Source: Burkholderiaceae bacterium
Lineage (GTDB): Bacteria > Pseudomonadota > Gammaproteobacteria > Burkholderiales > Burkholderiaceae_E
Direction of reading: 5' to 3'
Length of the DNA: 40,523 nucleotides
NCBI GenBank assembly: GCA_900299025.1
Contig: OMIE01000097.1
Location: forward strand, 1 to 40,523
This document shows, in pieces, positions 19,648 to 28,635 of the stretch. The notes beneath the pieces are model-generated. The model saw only the letters and a list, made by a program, of their open reading frames with translations. It had not been told where the DNA came from and did not search any database. A program made the position numbers and the translations under genes. How positions within the stretch are numbered: position 1 is the first letter of the stretch; each line of letters opens with the position of its first letter.

Positions 19648-21072
19648 TTACAGACTTCGTTTGCGGATGCGCGCGTAATAAAACCCGTCGTGCTTAAGCG
19701 ATGTGTTGCTTGAGGGCAACAAGGGTGAATAGCCATCCAAGGGCTCGAGCTGCGCATCGGGCTGCTGCGCAAGAAATGCTTCGACGGGCTGCACGCCTTC
19801 TTCAGGAAACACCGAGCAAGTCACAAAAAGCAAACAACCGCCTGTTTTGAGTAAAGGCCAAAGCCTGCGAAGCATGGCGATCTGCTGCGCTTGATGATCT
19901 GCCAATTCAGCAGCGACTCGACGCCAGCGAATCTCTGGGTGCCGTCCAATAATCCCGGAGGCCGAGCAAGGCGCATCCAGAAGCATGCGATCAAAACTGC
20001 CCGCAGCTGCCGGCAAACTTCCGGACCCCAAAAGGTCCACACAGGCAAGCTGTGCATGCAAATCCAGGCGTTTGAGATTTTCAGCAAGGCGCTCGAGACG
20101 CTTTGCTGAAAGATCCCAGGCCTGCAAGTCGCAGTCAACGAGTTCGAGGATGTGGCCGGTCTTACCACCGGGCGCAGCGCAAGCATCAAGCACACGCATA
20201 CCCGGCTCGAGATCCAAGAGCCAAGCTGCTTGTTGAGCGCCCAGGTCTTGAACACTAAACAAGCCTTCCGAAAAGCCTGGCAGACCTTTGGGGTCGGTCG
20301 ATGGCGGAAGATAAAGCGCATCGGACACATACATAGCGTGGGCTTTGAGGGCCTTGTCCTCGCCGATTGAGCCCCTCAGATCGCCGACTTGGGCGCCTGA
20401 GCCCAGACCAAAGGCTTGAGCCTGATAGCCCTGTTCGGCGAAACGGGCAGCCAAGGCCCTAGCGGTTGTCTTACGGCGGTTAACCCTAAGACTCAGGGTT
20501 GAAGGCATCGCAGCTGCCTTGAGCACCTCGGCCCAACGCGCTGGATAAGCAAGCCTTAGCGATTCAAGCCACCATGCAGGCACATTCCAAATCGCTTCAT
20601 CAAAAGCTTGTGCTCGTTCGAGCAAAGCCTCGCGCTCACGAGAAAAGCGTCGCAAAAGGGCATTGGTGTAAGGGCTTGTCTTTGGGGTGATCCGTTTAGC
20701 GCATTCAACGGCCTGATCAACCACGACTGCGGTTTTATGAGGCTGCTCGATCATCCACGACAAGCTCACCCGCAGCAAACAATCGCCAAAGCTTAGTGCC
20801 TCAGGTGCGGTCTCACGCTGACTCATGAGGGCTTGGAGCCGATGCAGCAAACCCCAGCGCCTCAGCGCACCAGCAGCCATTTCCCGCAAAATCCTTGAGG
20901 AGTCTGCATCCTGAGGCCCGAGGCCTTGCATGACCTGGGCCCGAGCCCGATGCAATTGTTCAGGCAAACCTGCCGATGAATGGGCCTGGGGACTGAGACT
21001 TGCATGTAAGGCGAGTGACGCCGCCTGCAGCTCCCAACTGAGCGCCCAGCGTTTAGTGCCTTGCCGGGCCAA
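19648..21072 (-). CDS. rsmB: 16S rRNA m5C967 methyltransferase
   Basis: 474 residues. Methylates C967 of 16S rRNA using SAM. An N-terminal NusB-like RNA-binding helical domain (residues ~1-150, VDQAVECAKRI, NALLRRF) is followed by the Rossmann methyltransferase with motif I DACAAPGGKTGHIL, motif IV DAPCSASGIIGRHPE and the catalytic motif VI TCSVFPEE. The start is TTG at 21072: GGAG 6 nt upstream fits it, and homology begins soon after. The gene overlaps fmt by 20 bp across a run of seven T residues. In relatives htpX often lies between fmt and rsmB; it is absent here. Confidence 0.93.
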   Translation of the reverse strand: MARQGTKRWALSWELQAASLALHASLSPQAHSSAGLPEQLHRARAQVMQGLGPQDADSSRILREMAAGALRRWGLLHRLQALMSQRETAPEALSFGDCLLRVSLSWMIEQPHKTAVVVDQAVECAKRITPKTSPYTNALLRRFSREREALLERAQAFDEAIWNVPAWWLESLRLAYPARWAEVLKAAAMPSTLSLRVNRRKTTARALAARFAEQGYQAQAFGLGSGAQVGDLRGSIGEDKALKAHAMYVSDALYLPPSTDPKGLPGFSEGLFSVQDLGAQQAAWLLDLEPGMRVLDACAAPGGKTGHILELVDCDLQAWDLSAKRLERLAENLKRLDLHAQLACVDLLGSGSLPAAAGSFDRMLLDAPCSASGIIGRHPEIRWRRVAAELADHQAQQIAMLRRLWPLLKTGGCLLFVTCSVFPEEGVQPVEAFLAQQPDAQLEPLDGYSPLLPSSNTSLKHDGFYYARIRKRSL

Positions 21073-22078
21073 AAAAATCTCCGGTCGTTAGTCCAGACTG
21101 TTGGACCCAACGCGCTGCGGGCAGTCTTAATCCGCCTGCCGGCTGCACCTCAAGTAACTCGAGAAATTCGCCACCACAAACAATGAGTGGGCCTTCACTG
21201 CCAAAACCGAACACCCTGCCAAAAAGCTCGTGTTGGCTGCGCGTTGCGTTTGAGCACACCTGCTGCAGGCTTGTTTGCATGTCTTGGGCTTCCACAACCC
21301 GCCCTCGCCAGCACTTGAGCAGTTGGGGTGGTTTATCGCCTGTATGAAACCAGCTGTAGCATCCTGGTACAGGGTCGAAGGCTCGCATTCTTCGCTCAAG
21401 CACTGCCGCATGCTGGCTAAAATCGAGTTGTGCCTCAGCTTTAGTCAACTTGCTTGCATAGCATGCCCCATGGCTTGCTTGCGCTTGAAGCGCTCGCTCA
21501 AGGCTGTCGGGCTCGGGCCAAAGTTTTTCAATCTGATCGATACCCTTCACCATCAAAACCGCCCCAAGCTCGGCCAGTCGGCTTTGCAAGTGCTGTGCGG
21601 TATCGAGCGCTGTGATGGGAAGCTTTGCTTGCATCAAAACAGGGCCGGTATCAAGACCTTTTTCCATTTTCATCACAGCGACCCCGGTCTCTCGATCACC
21701 CGCTTCGATCGCTCTTGCAATGGGCGCAGCGCCACGCCAACGCGGCAGCAAGGATGCGTGAAGATTCCAGCAGGCAGCCGGAAAAAGATCGAGCACCCGT
21801 TGCGATAGCAATAGGCCATAGGCAACCACTACCATGGCGTCTGCTTCAAGTGCTCCAAGCGCTTGCACCGCCTCATCAGACTTGAAATCTTCGACCTGGA
21901 TTAGCCTTAAATCAAGATCGAATGCAGCCTGCTTAACCGCTGAAGGACGCAACCTTTGGCCGCGACCCGAAGGACGGTCAGGCTGGGTGTAGACCGCGAC
22001 GATATCGTGTTCGCTCGCATGCAAGGCCCTGAGTGTAGGGACAGCGAACTCTGGCGTTCCCGCAAAAACAAGGCGCAT
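21053..22078 (-). CDS. fmt: Methionyl-tRNA formyltransferase
   Basis: 341 residues. Formylates initiator methionyl-tRNA with 10-formyl-tetrahydrofolate. MRLVFAGTPEFAVPTL opens the Rossmann domain; YTQPDRPSGRG, the catalytic NLHASLLPRWRGAAPI segment (Asn, His) and the ETGVAVMKMEKGLDTGPV loop are intact. The C-terminal OB-like tRNA-binding domain (MRAFDPVPGCYSW) follows. It is about 25 residues longer than E. coli Fmt, mainly through C-terminal-domain loops. It begins 15 bp after def, which removes the formyl group later; the pair is a standard operon. Confidence 0.95.
   Translation of the reverse strand: MRLVFAGTPEFAVPTLRALHASEHDIVAVYTQPDRPSGRGQRLRPSAVKQAAFDLDLRLIQVEDFKSDEAVQALGALEADAMVVVAYGLLLSQRVLDLFPAACWNLHASLLPRWRGAAPIARAIEAGDRETGVAVMKMEKGLDTGPVLMQAKLPITALDTAQHLQSRLAELGAVLMVKGIDQIEKLWPEPDSLERALQAQASHGACYASKLTKAEAQLDFSQHAAVLERRMRAFDPVPGCYSWFHTGDKPPQLLKCWRGRVVEAQDMQTSLQQVCSNATRSQHELFGRVFGFGSEGPLIVCGGEFLELLEVQPAGGLRLPAARWVQQSGLTTGDFFGPARH
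21079..21082 (-). promoter_or_regulatory. Ribosome binding site supporting the rsmB TTG start
   Basis: GGAG on the minus strand, 6 nt before TTG 21072, inside the last codons of fmt. No ATG or GTG in this frame lies closer to the family start; a stop codon at 21088-21090 bounds the frame upstream. Confidence 0.65.
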
Positions 22079-22093
22079 CGTAGGCTTAGGGAC

Positions 22094-22636
22094 TCAGAGC
22101 GCTAGCGAAGTTGGCTCGCCGCTGTGATCTTGATCGCGTTCCTTTTCCTGTTTGAGCATCCTGGCTCGAATCCGGCTCTGCTTAAGACGAGACAGGTGTT
22201 GGACAAAGACTTTGCCCTGCAAGTGATCCATTTCATGCTGGATACAAACCGCTAACAAGCCCTCGGCGCGCAACGAAAAGCTTTCACCTGCAAGATTTAA
22301 AGCACTTACCTCAATCACAGCAGGACGGCGTACATCATCGTAAATGCCAGGAACAGAAAGGCAGCCTTCCTCGTAGTCACTCAAGGTCTCCGATTGGCTC
22401 ATCAGCACAGGATTGATAAAAACCATCAACTGATCTCTGCTGTCGCTAATATCGACAACAATCACCTGCTCGTGGACATCGACCTGGGTTGCGGCCAAAC
22501 CAATGCCGGGCGCTTCATACATGGTTTGCGCCATATCGGCCACCAGTTGCCTGATGCGCTCATCAACCTGTGCAACCGGCTTTGCCTTGCGGTGCAGCCT
22601 TGGGTCGGGATAACGAAGAATAGCTAGCTTTGCCAT
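22094..22636 (-). CDS. def: Peptide deformylase
   Basis: 180 residues. Metalloenzyme that removes the N-terminal formyl group from nascent proteins. The three signature motifs are intact: [17 protein letters not shown] (Cys metal ligand) and QHEMDHLQG (two His ligands and the catalytic Glu). ATG 22636 is used ([13 protein letters not shown] is the family start); the frame is open 19 codons further up but without homology. The C-terminal tail is charged. It diverges from dprA. Confidence 0.95.
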   Translation of the reverse strand: MAKLAILRYPDPRLHRKAKPVAQVDERIRQLVADMAQTMYEAPGIGLAATQVDVHEQVIVVDISDSRDQLMVFINPVLMSQSETLSDYEEGCLSVPGIYDDVRRPAVIEVSALNLAGESFSLRAEGLLAVCIQHEMDHLQGKVFVQHLSRLKQSRIRARMLKQEKERDQDHSGEPTSLAL

Positions 22637-22762
22637 GACATGATTGTAGTGCGGCATCGCCCACCAACGCCACAGTGCTGGTTTCATCTGCAAGGCTAAG
22701 GCGCAAGATCCCTACCGCTTGTTAAGTCCCTCACCCGGGGCAGCACACAAGGTAGGCAAATC

Positions 22763-24097
22763 ATGACCCTTCATCGATCGCACTCGCCCGCACGATCACT
22801 TCCGGACTCACCCTCACGATCACTTCCTGATACCTCATCAGCGATCGGCCTAAAGGCCGAAGAACACATTGCAAGAATTAGCCTACTCCAGTGGGAAGGC
22901 CTAGGCCCCTGGGCTTTGGGGTGGGTTTTGCAGCACTTTCCAAGTGCCTTGGATTTTTGGCAAGACGGCAAAGCGGCTCAAGGGGCGCTCTCACGCTGGT
23001 GCCATGATCGACAGCCTCTGCGAGGAAAACCTAAAGACTTAACGGCAGTGCTTAGGCAAATCGAAGCGATACATCCCAAGCGATGGCCTGTTGCACCGAA
23101 ACTTAATCGTTGGCTGGAAAACAACAACCACCATGTTTTATGGAGTTTGCACGATGAGCGATACCCCGAAGGTTTGCTTAGATTTAACGAGACAGCTTTG
23201 CGTCAAATCGCAGAACATCCGAGCGACGCCGAGGCGCATTCGGATCATGGTCAAACCCGCTTGGCGGTACGCGCATGCCGAGTCTTATTTGTAGAGGGCA
23301 ATCCCGCACATTTGCATGCGCACGGTCTAGCAATCGTTGGGGGACGGGCATGCAGTGACCGGGCCGCGGAACTAGCCAAAGACTTTGCCGCCCAACTCGC
23401 GAGCGATGGGCTGAGCATCATTAGCGGCATGGCCGAGGGCATTGATGCGGCCGCCCATCTTGGCGCCTTGCAGGCCAAGGGCGTCACGGTGGCCGTCATG
23501 GGTACAGGTATCGATCGCAATTATCCGCGTCAGCACCTGGAACTGCGCCAACAGATCGCACAACAAGGCGCAGTCATCAGCCATCTGCTGCCAGGTCAAA
23601 ACATCGAAAAATTTCGCTTCCTTCAGCGCAACCGCTTTATTGCCGCTCTCGCTGTTGCCGTCTTGGTCGTCCAAGCACGTCAGCAAAGCGGCGCACTGAG
23701 TACCGCGCAGTCAGCCGTCGAGCAAGGGAAAACGGTGTTTGCAGTGCCCGGATCGATCGATGATCCGCGCAGTAAAGGCTGCCATCTACTCATTCGCCAA
23801 GGTGCAAGCCTCACGGAACGCATCGAAGATATATACAGCGAATTGCCATGGCTTGTTCGAGCCCCCCGTCACGCTTTGCCCGTTGAAGCGATGCCTGCGT
23901 CGGCCGCTGGATCGGAATGCCTGTCGTGGATGACTGAACTTTCGCAACGCATGGGCCAAGACGCCTTCGATGTGCATCAACTGGCCGCGCTCATGCAAAG
24001 CAGCTACGAGCAAGCGCTTGTCCAAAGCCTACGCTGGGAGCTCGAAGGGCATATCCGTCGTGAGCCCAATGGCCGTTATGTACTTAAGCCGTTATGA
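22763..24097 (+). CDS. dprA: DNA processing protein DprA
   Basis: 444 residues. Loads RecA on incoming single-stranded DNA during transformation. After a Ser/Pro-rich tail (1-30, with an eight-residue repeat) comes an N-terminal helical domain (LLQWEGLGPWALGWVL), then the Rossmann fold: LAIVGGRACSDRAAELA, IISGMAEGIDAAAHLGAL, VAVMGTGIDRNYPRQH, FRFLQRNRFIAALA and GSIDDPRSKGCHLLIRQGASL. A C-terminal winged-helix (FDVHQLAALMQ, GHIRREPNGRYVL) ends it. A good AGGTAGG site lies before ATG 22763. In many relatives smg (DUF494) follows dprA; here topB follows directly. Confidence 0.93.
   Translation: MTLHRSHSPARSLPDSPSRSLPDTSSAIGLKAEEHIARISLLQWEGLGPWALGWVLQHFPSALDFWQDGKAAQGALSRWCHDRQPLRGKPKDLTAVLRQIEAIHPKRWPVAPKLNRWLENNNHHVLWSLHDERYPEGLLRFNETALRQIAEHPSDAEAHSDHGQTRLAVRACRVLFVEGNPAHLHAHGLAIVGGRACSDRAAELAKDFAAQLASDGLSIISGMAEGIDAAAHLGALQAKGVTVAVMGTGIDRNYPRQHLELRQQIAQQGAVISHLLPGQNIEKFRFLQRNRFIAALAVAVLVVQARQQSGALSTAQSAVEQGKTVFAVPGSIDDPRSKGCHLLIRQGASLTERIEDIYSELPWLVRAPRHALPVEAMPASAAGSECLSWMTELSQRMGQDAFDVHQLAALMQSSYEQALVQSLRWELEGHIRREPNGRYVLKPL
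22791..22827. repeat. 24-bp-period repeat in the 5' end of dprA
   Basis: CACGATCACTTCC occurs at 22791-22803 and 22815-22827, so the protein reads RSLPD twice in its N-terminal tail. In frame. Confidence 0.75.
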
Positions 24098-24212
24098 AAG
24101 CACGAAACAATATCCGTTAAGAAAATTTGTACTTTTTCGGCCTTCTTGTAGGGACTGGGCTTGCTCATGTCCTTTAATGACGCGTATGATCCGCCCCCTT
24201 AGCCCTATTGCC

Positions 24213-26759
24213 ATGACCAAGACCCTCATCATCGCTGAAAAGCCCTCTGTCGCAAGCGACATCGCCAAAGCCCTTGGCGGCTTTACTCGTCAGGGTGAGT
24301 TCTACGAGAGCGAAGCATATCTGCTCTCCTCGGCCGTTGGGCACTTGGTCGAAATCGCTGCACCCGAGGCCTTTGAGGTCAAACGGGGTAAATGGAGCTT
24401 TGCCCATTTGCCGGTATTGCCCGATCACTTCGACGTCAGGCCGATTGCAAAAAACGAAGAGCGCCTAAAAATGCTCACTCGCTTGATTAAGCGAAAAGAT
24501 GTGTCCGCACTCATTAACGCTTGTGATGCAGGCCGCGAAGGCGAATTAATCTTTCAACTCATCGTTCAACATGCCAAGGGTAAACAGCCGATAAAGCGAC
24601 TATGGCTTCAGTCGATGACCCCGGCTGCAATTCGTCTTGCTTTTTCGCAGCTACGTGATCAATCGCAAATGCAGGCGCTTGCCGATGCGGCCCGCTGTCG
24701 CTCAGAGGCGGACTGGTTGGTCGGTATTAACGGCACAAGGGCGATGACCGCCTTTAATTCGCGCGACGGGGGCTTTTTCCTCACAACCGTTGGGCGGGTG
24801 CAAACACCAACCCTTGCGATCGTTGTTGAGCGCGAAGAGCAAATCAAGCGATTTATCCCCAAGGCCTACTTTGAGCTCAGCGCTCAGTTCCAGGTTCAAG
24901 CTGGGAGCTACCAGGCTCGCTGGTTCGACCCAAGCTTTAAGCGCACACCGGGCGACAACGAAGCCAGGGCCGAGCGGCTCTGGGAAGCTGAAAAAGCGCA
25001 AGCGATTGAGCAAAAACTCCAGCAATTGCTTCAAAGCGGAGAACATGCGCTTGCCAAGGACGAGGCAAAACCCTCCACCCAGGCGGCAGCAGCGCTCTTT
25101 GACCTGACCAGCTTGCAGCGAGAAGCCAACAGCCGCTTTGGCTTTTCCGCCAAAACCACGCTTTCATTAGCTCAGGCGCTCTACGAGAAGCACAAGCTAC
25201 TGACGTACCCAAGAACCGACTCCAAGCATCTCCCCGAAGACTACCTCCAAACGGTTCAAGATACGATGGCTGCGCTTAGCAAGGCCGATGAGTTGGGGAA
25301 ATTTGCCCAACATATCATGCAACAAGGCTGGGTAAAACCTAACAAGCGGGTGTTTGACAATAGCAAAGTAAGTGATCACTTCGCGATTATCCCAACACCT
25401 TCAACCCCTAAGCTAGCTAGCTTGAGTGAAGCCGAGGCGAAGATTTACGACATGGTGGCGCGCCGTTTTCTGGCGGTCTTTTTCCCGCCTGCCCAGTTTT
25501 TAATCACCACCCGACTTACCCAAATTGCTGATTTGCACTTTAAAACCGAAGGCAAAGTGCTCATCGAAGCGGGCTGGCTTGCGGTGATGGGACGCGACCG
25601 CGCAGACCCCGAAGCGGACTTACCCGAACTCAGTCCGAAAGGCGCATCGCAAGAGACAGCCAGCATGCAATCATTTGCCTGCCAGGCCTTGCATACCCGA
25701 CCACCTGCACGTTTTAGCGAAGCAAGCTTGCTCTCAGCCATGGAAAGCGCAGGCAAACGCGTCGATGAGGAGGAATGGCGCGAAGCAATGGCCGAGAAAG
25801 GGCTCGGAACGCCAGCGACAAGGGCGGCAATCATCGAAGGTCTACTCTCTGAAAACTACCTGTATCGCGAAGCACGAGAGCTGGTTCCAACCACCAAAGC
25901 CTTTCAACTGATGACGCTTTTGCGCGGATTAGGTGTTGAGGAACTGACCTTACCCGAGTTGACCGGGGGATGGGAACACAAACTGTCGCTCATGGAACGT
26001 GGCGAGCTTGAGCGCTCGCAGTTCATGCGCGAAATCAGCCAGATGGCCAAGCAAATTGTCGAGCGAGCGAAAAATTTTGCCGCTGACACCGTCCCCGGTG
26101 ATTTTGTCGACCTACAAACGCCCTGCCCGGCTTGCGGCGCTTTGGTGAAGGAAAATTACCGTCGCTATGCTTGTGTGTCCTGTGATTTTTCGATCTCAAA
26201 GACGCCGGGCGCGAGGACCCTGTCCGTCGACGAAGCCGAGGACCTGATCAAACAACGCGAGATTGGTCCCCTGCAAGGTTTTCGCAGCAAGCAAGGGCGC
26301 CCCTTCACAGCGATGTTGCGTTTAGGCGCCGACCATCGCCTCGCCTTCGATTTTGGGCAAGGACCCCAAGATGGTGAGGAGCACAGCGAAGCGGTGGATT
26401 TGAGCCAACTGCCCGTTGTTGGCACCTGCCCAAAGTGCAAGTCAAAGGTGCTTGAACAATCACTTGCTTACGCCTGCGAGCAAAGTTTGAAGCTGCCCAA
26501 GCAATGCGACTTCCGTTCAGGCAAGGTGATTCTTCAGCAAATGGTAAGTACTGAGCAAATGCAAAAACTGCTGCATGAGGGTAAGACCGATTTGCTGCAG
26601 GACTTCGTGTCGAGCAAAACAAGGCGCAAGTTCAAGGCTTATCTGACGCTTGATCCGCAGGGTAAGGTGGGTTTTGAGTTTGCGCCGCGTGTGGCGAAGT
26701 CCACCGAGACCAAGCCTCGAACTCGTGCTGCGAAAGCGACGACAAAGGCAAAGCCTTAA
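24213..26759 (+). CDS. topB: DNA topoisomerase III
   Basis: 848 residues, type IA topoisomerase that decatenates DNA. The Toprim domain has LIIAEKPSVASDIAKALGG and NACDAGREGELIF with the metal-binding DxD-type acids. Catalytic tyrosine is Y332 in LLTYPRTDS (Y328 in E. coli TopB). GTPATRA and GGWEHKL are conserved. The tail has a four-Cys zinc ribbon (CPACGALV...YACVSC) then two Toprim-C repeat units (IGPLQGFRSKQGRPFTAML; DLLQDFVSSKTRRKFKAYL) and a Lys/Thr-rich end, the longer form common in betaproteobacteria. ATG 24213 is chosen by homology; no clear ribosome site precedes it. The last 128 bp overlap the DUF3717 gene antisense. Confidence 0.94.
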   Translation: MTKTLIIAEKPSVASDIAKALGGFTRQGEFYESEAYLLSSAVGHLVEIAAPEAFEVKRGKWSFAHLPVLPDHFDVRPIAKNEERLKMLTRLIKRKDVSALINACDAGREGELIFQLIVQHAKGKQPIKRLWLQSMTPAAIRLAFSQLRDQSQMQALADAARCRSEADWLVGINGTRAMTAFNSRDGGFFLTTVGRVQTPTLAIVVEREEQIKRFIPKAYFELSAQFQVQAGSYQARWFDPSFKRTPGDNEARAERLWEAEKAQAIEQKLQQLLQSGEHALAKDEAKPSTQAAAALFDLTSLQREANSRFGFSAKTTLSLAQALYEKHKLLTYPRTDSKHLPEDYLQTVQDTMAALSKADELGKFAQHIMQQGWVKPNKRVFDNSKVSDHFAIIPTPSTPKLASLSEAEAKIYDMVARRFLAVFFPPAQFLITTRLTQIADLHFKTEGKVLIEAGWLAVMGRDRADPEADLPELSPKGASQETASMQSFACQALHTRPPARFSEASLLSAMESAGKRVDEEEWREAMAEKGLGTPATRAAIIEGLLSENYLYREARELVPTTKAFQLMTLLRGLGVEELTLPELTGGWEHKLSLMERGELERSQFMREISQMAKQIVERAKNFAADTVPGDFVDLQTPCPACGALVKENYRRYACVSCDFSISKTPGARTLSVDEAEDLIKQREIGPLQGFRSKQGRPFTAMLRLGADHRLAFDFGQGPQDGEEHSEAVDLSQLPVVGTCPKCKSKVLEQSLAYACEQSLKLPKQCDFRSGKVILQQMVSTEQMQKLLHEGKTDLLQDFVSSKTRRKFKAYLTLDPQGKVGFEFAPRVAKSTETKPRTRAAKATTKAKP

Positions 26760-26895
26760 GCCGATAAAAGATCATCCGCCCGTAGAGTCCCGCGAGCAAA
26801 GCAACATCGGGGCTAAGTTGGGCATCGGCACCTTGCGAGGGATTCGCCTGCCGAGCGCTATTGATAGCTAATTCAAGTTGTTGTAAAGAAATCAT
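26632..26895 (-). CDS. DUF3717 family protein
   Basis: 87 residues. ISLQQLELAINSARQ at the start and LSPDVALLAGLYGRMIFYRLKALPLSSLSQHEFEAW resemble the betaproteobacterial DUF3717 pattern (an N-terminal helix, then PEV--LA--Y--MI--). ATG 26895 begins at the family start. The Cys pair present in many members is absent here. No function is known. The 3' half runs antisense through the end of topB, and the ribosome site is weak. Confidence 0.6.
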   Translation of the reverse strand: MISLQQLELAINSARQANPSQGADAQLSPDVALLAGLYGRMIFYRLKALPLSSLSQHEFEAWSRWTSPHAAQTQNPPYPADQASDKP

Positions 26896-26958
26896 ATGCT
26901 TGTGGTTTATTTCCTCGTTTTTACTTGAATTCTTCCCCGCGTTGCACAATCATCGCGT

Positions 26959-27681
26959 ATGGCGATGGAATTTCTCAATCAAGGCGACCAAGCGAGTTTG
27001 CTCGCAAACACGAGTAACGAGCATGCCAGCTTGATGTTGAAACAGCCATTAGCCTGGTCCCCACTGGCTGAAAAGCAGGCAGTCAAGACAATCGTCCATC
27101 AGACGCCGAAACAAACCGGGCGCCCCTCTGAACCTGATTGGACCGTCTGGCTCGACAAAGTCCGCTGGGTTTTTGGTTATGGATCCCTCATTTGGAACCC
27201 AGAAATACCCGTTGTGCGTGGTTTACTTGCACGAGTCGACGGCTACCATCGTCGATTTTGCATCAGTTCGACCCGATACCGTGGCACACCCGAGCAACCA
27301 GGCGTGGTACTCGGTCTGGATCGAGGTGGGCGCTGTCATGGCATGGCTTGGGAGCTCGTAGCGGGCCAAGAAGACCTTGCCCTAAAAACCCTCTGGGCGC
27401 GCGAGATGCGCAACGGTGCTTATCGCGCAAAGCTTTTAAAAGTAAAACTTCCCAGTGGTGAGTGCTTAAACGCACTTGGCTTTGTAGCGCGCCGCGAACA
27501 CCCAAACTTCTTGCGACTTAGAGAGGACGAACTGCTTAGGCGCCTAGCGCAGTGCCGGGGCGACCGCGGATCGAATCAAGACTATCTCGCAAACACCGTG
27601 CATGCCCTGCAGCACCACGGTATTAGCGACCAGAAACTTCAGCAATTGCTCAAAGAAGTCCAGGCACAACGATCGAACTAA
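26959..27681 (+). CDS. chaC: Glutathione-specific gamma-glutamylcyclotransferase (ChaC-like)
   Basis: 240 residues. Cleaves the gamma-glutamyl bond of glutathione to 5-oxoproline and Cys-Gly. After a 65-residue nonconserved tail comes VFGYGSLIWNPEI, the substrate-binding YGSL(I/L)W motif, then GYHRRFCISSTRYRGTPEQPGVVLGLDRGGRCHGMAWEL and the catalytic glutamate E149 in LWAREM. Either ATG 26959 or 26965 could start it. 24 bp before the LysR gene on the same strand. Confidence 0.88.
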   Translation: MAMEFLNQGDQASLLANTSNEHASLMLKQPLAWSPLAEKQAVKTIVHQTPKQTGRPSEPDWTVWLDKVRWVFGYGSLIWNPEIPVVRGLLARVDGYHRRFCISSTRYRGTPEQPGVVLGLDRGGRCHGMAWELVAGQEDLALKTLWAREMRNGAYRAKLLKVKLPSGECLNALGFVARREHPNFLRLREDELLRRLAQCRGDRGSNQDYLANTVHALQHHGISDQKLQQLLKEVQAQRSN

Positions 27682-27705
27682 GTCATTGCGCCGCATAATC
27701 AAACG

Positions 27706-28635
27706 ATGCGAAGCCGCCTCGATCTTTCTGATCTCCAACTCTTTGTGCATATTGCCGAGGCGCTAAGCCTCACAAGAGCTGCTGAGCAAAGCCATATGTC
27801 GCTTGCGTCGGCAAGTAACCGCGTTCGCCAGCTTGAGGACCAACTTGGCACCAAGTTGCTCTATCGGCGCACCCACGGTGTGGCTTTAACCGCAGCAGGT
27901 GAGGCACTTTTGCTTCATGCGCGTCGCGTCTTGAGACAGCTTGACCATTTGCATATGGATTTGCGCGATTTCGCCGTGGGCCTGCGCGGCCATGTTCGCC
28001 TCTTTGCCAACACCACGTCGATCTCTGGCGATCTACCCGAGGCACTCGGGCTCTTTCTTACACAAAACCCAACGGTGACCATTGACCTGAAAGAACACCT
28101 CAGCGCTGATGTCGTACTCGCCTTAAAGCAGGCTCGTGCCGATTTGGGCATTGTCGCCGGTGAAATCGATACCGAAGGTTTGGCTGTCCATGAATTTGGC
28201 CATGATGATCTCGTGCTGGCCGTCCCTAAAACCCATCGCCTAACCCTGCGCAAGCAAGTCCACTTTGCCGATACGCTCGAGGAATACCACGTCACCTTGA
28301 GCCAAAGCAGCGCACTTGCAGGATTTATATCAGCACAGGCTCAACAACTCGGTGCCGATTTACAATTTCGATTACAAATGGCTAGTTTTGACTCGATTTT
28401 GCGCATGATCGAAGCAGGTGTTGGCGTGGGTGTCGTACCTCGTTCGGCAGCTGCGCGCTATGGTCGCAGAGGCTTATTCGCGGTGGTTGACCTGTACGAT
28501 AGCTGGGCGATCCGCGAATTAAAAATTGTAGCAAAAGAGGCGTCAAGCCTTCCACGGTCAGCCAAGTCATTGCTCGACTTTTTAGTACAATGGCCCCAAA
28601 CACATCGCAGACGTGCGCGATACCGCCGCCTATGA
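27706..28635 (+). CDS. LysR-family transcriptional regulator
   Basis: 309 residues. N-terminal winged helix-turn-helix (LQLFVHIAEALSLTRAAEQSHMSLASASNRVRQLEDQLGTKLLYR) and a periplasmic-binding-like effector domain from about residue 95 (GHVRLFANTTSI..., VGVVPRSAA). The last 6 bp overlap the convergent acetoacetate-CoA ligase gene. LysR regulators often act on a divergent target, but here the upstream neighbour chaC is co-oriented, so the target is not evident. Confidence 0.9.
   Translation: MRSRLDLSDLQLFVHIAEALSLTRAAEQSHMSLASASNRVRQLEDQLGTKLLYRRTHGVALTAAGEALLLHARRVLRQLDHLHMDLRDFAVGLRGHVRLFANTTSISGDLPEALGLFLTQNPTVTIDLKEHLSADVVLALKQARADLGIVAGEIDTEGLAVHEFGHDDLVLAVPKTHRLTLRKQVHFADTLEEYHVTLSQSSALAGFISAQAQQLGADLQFRLQMASFDSILRMIEAGVGVGVVPRSAAARYGRRGLFAVVDLYDSWAIRELKIVAKEASSLPRSAKSLLDFLVQWPQTHRRRARYRRL

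Noticed and set aside
23970-24212. Extended topB frame beginning inside dprA
   Set aside because: The extra 81 residues are a shadow of dprA and the gap; topoisomerase homology begins at ATG 24213.
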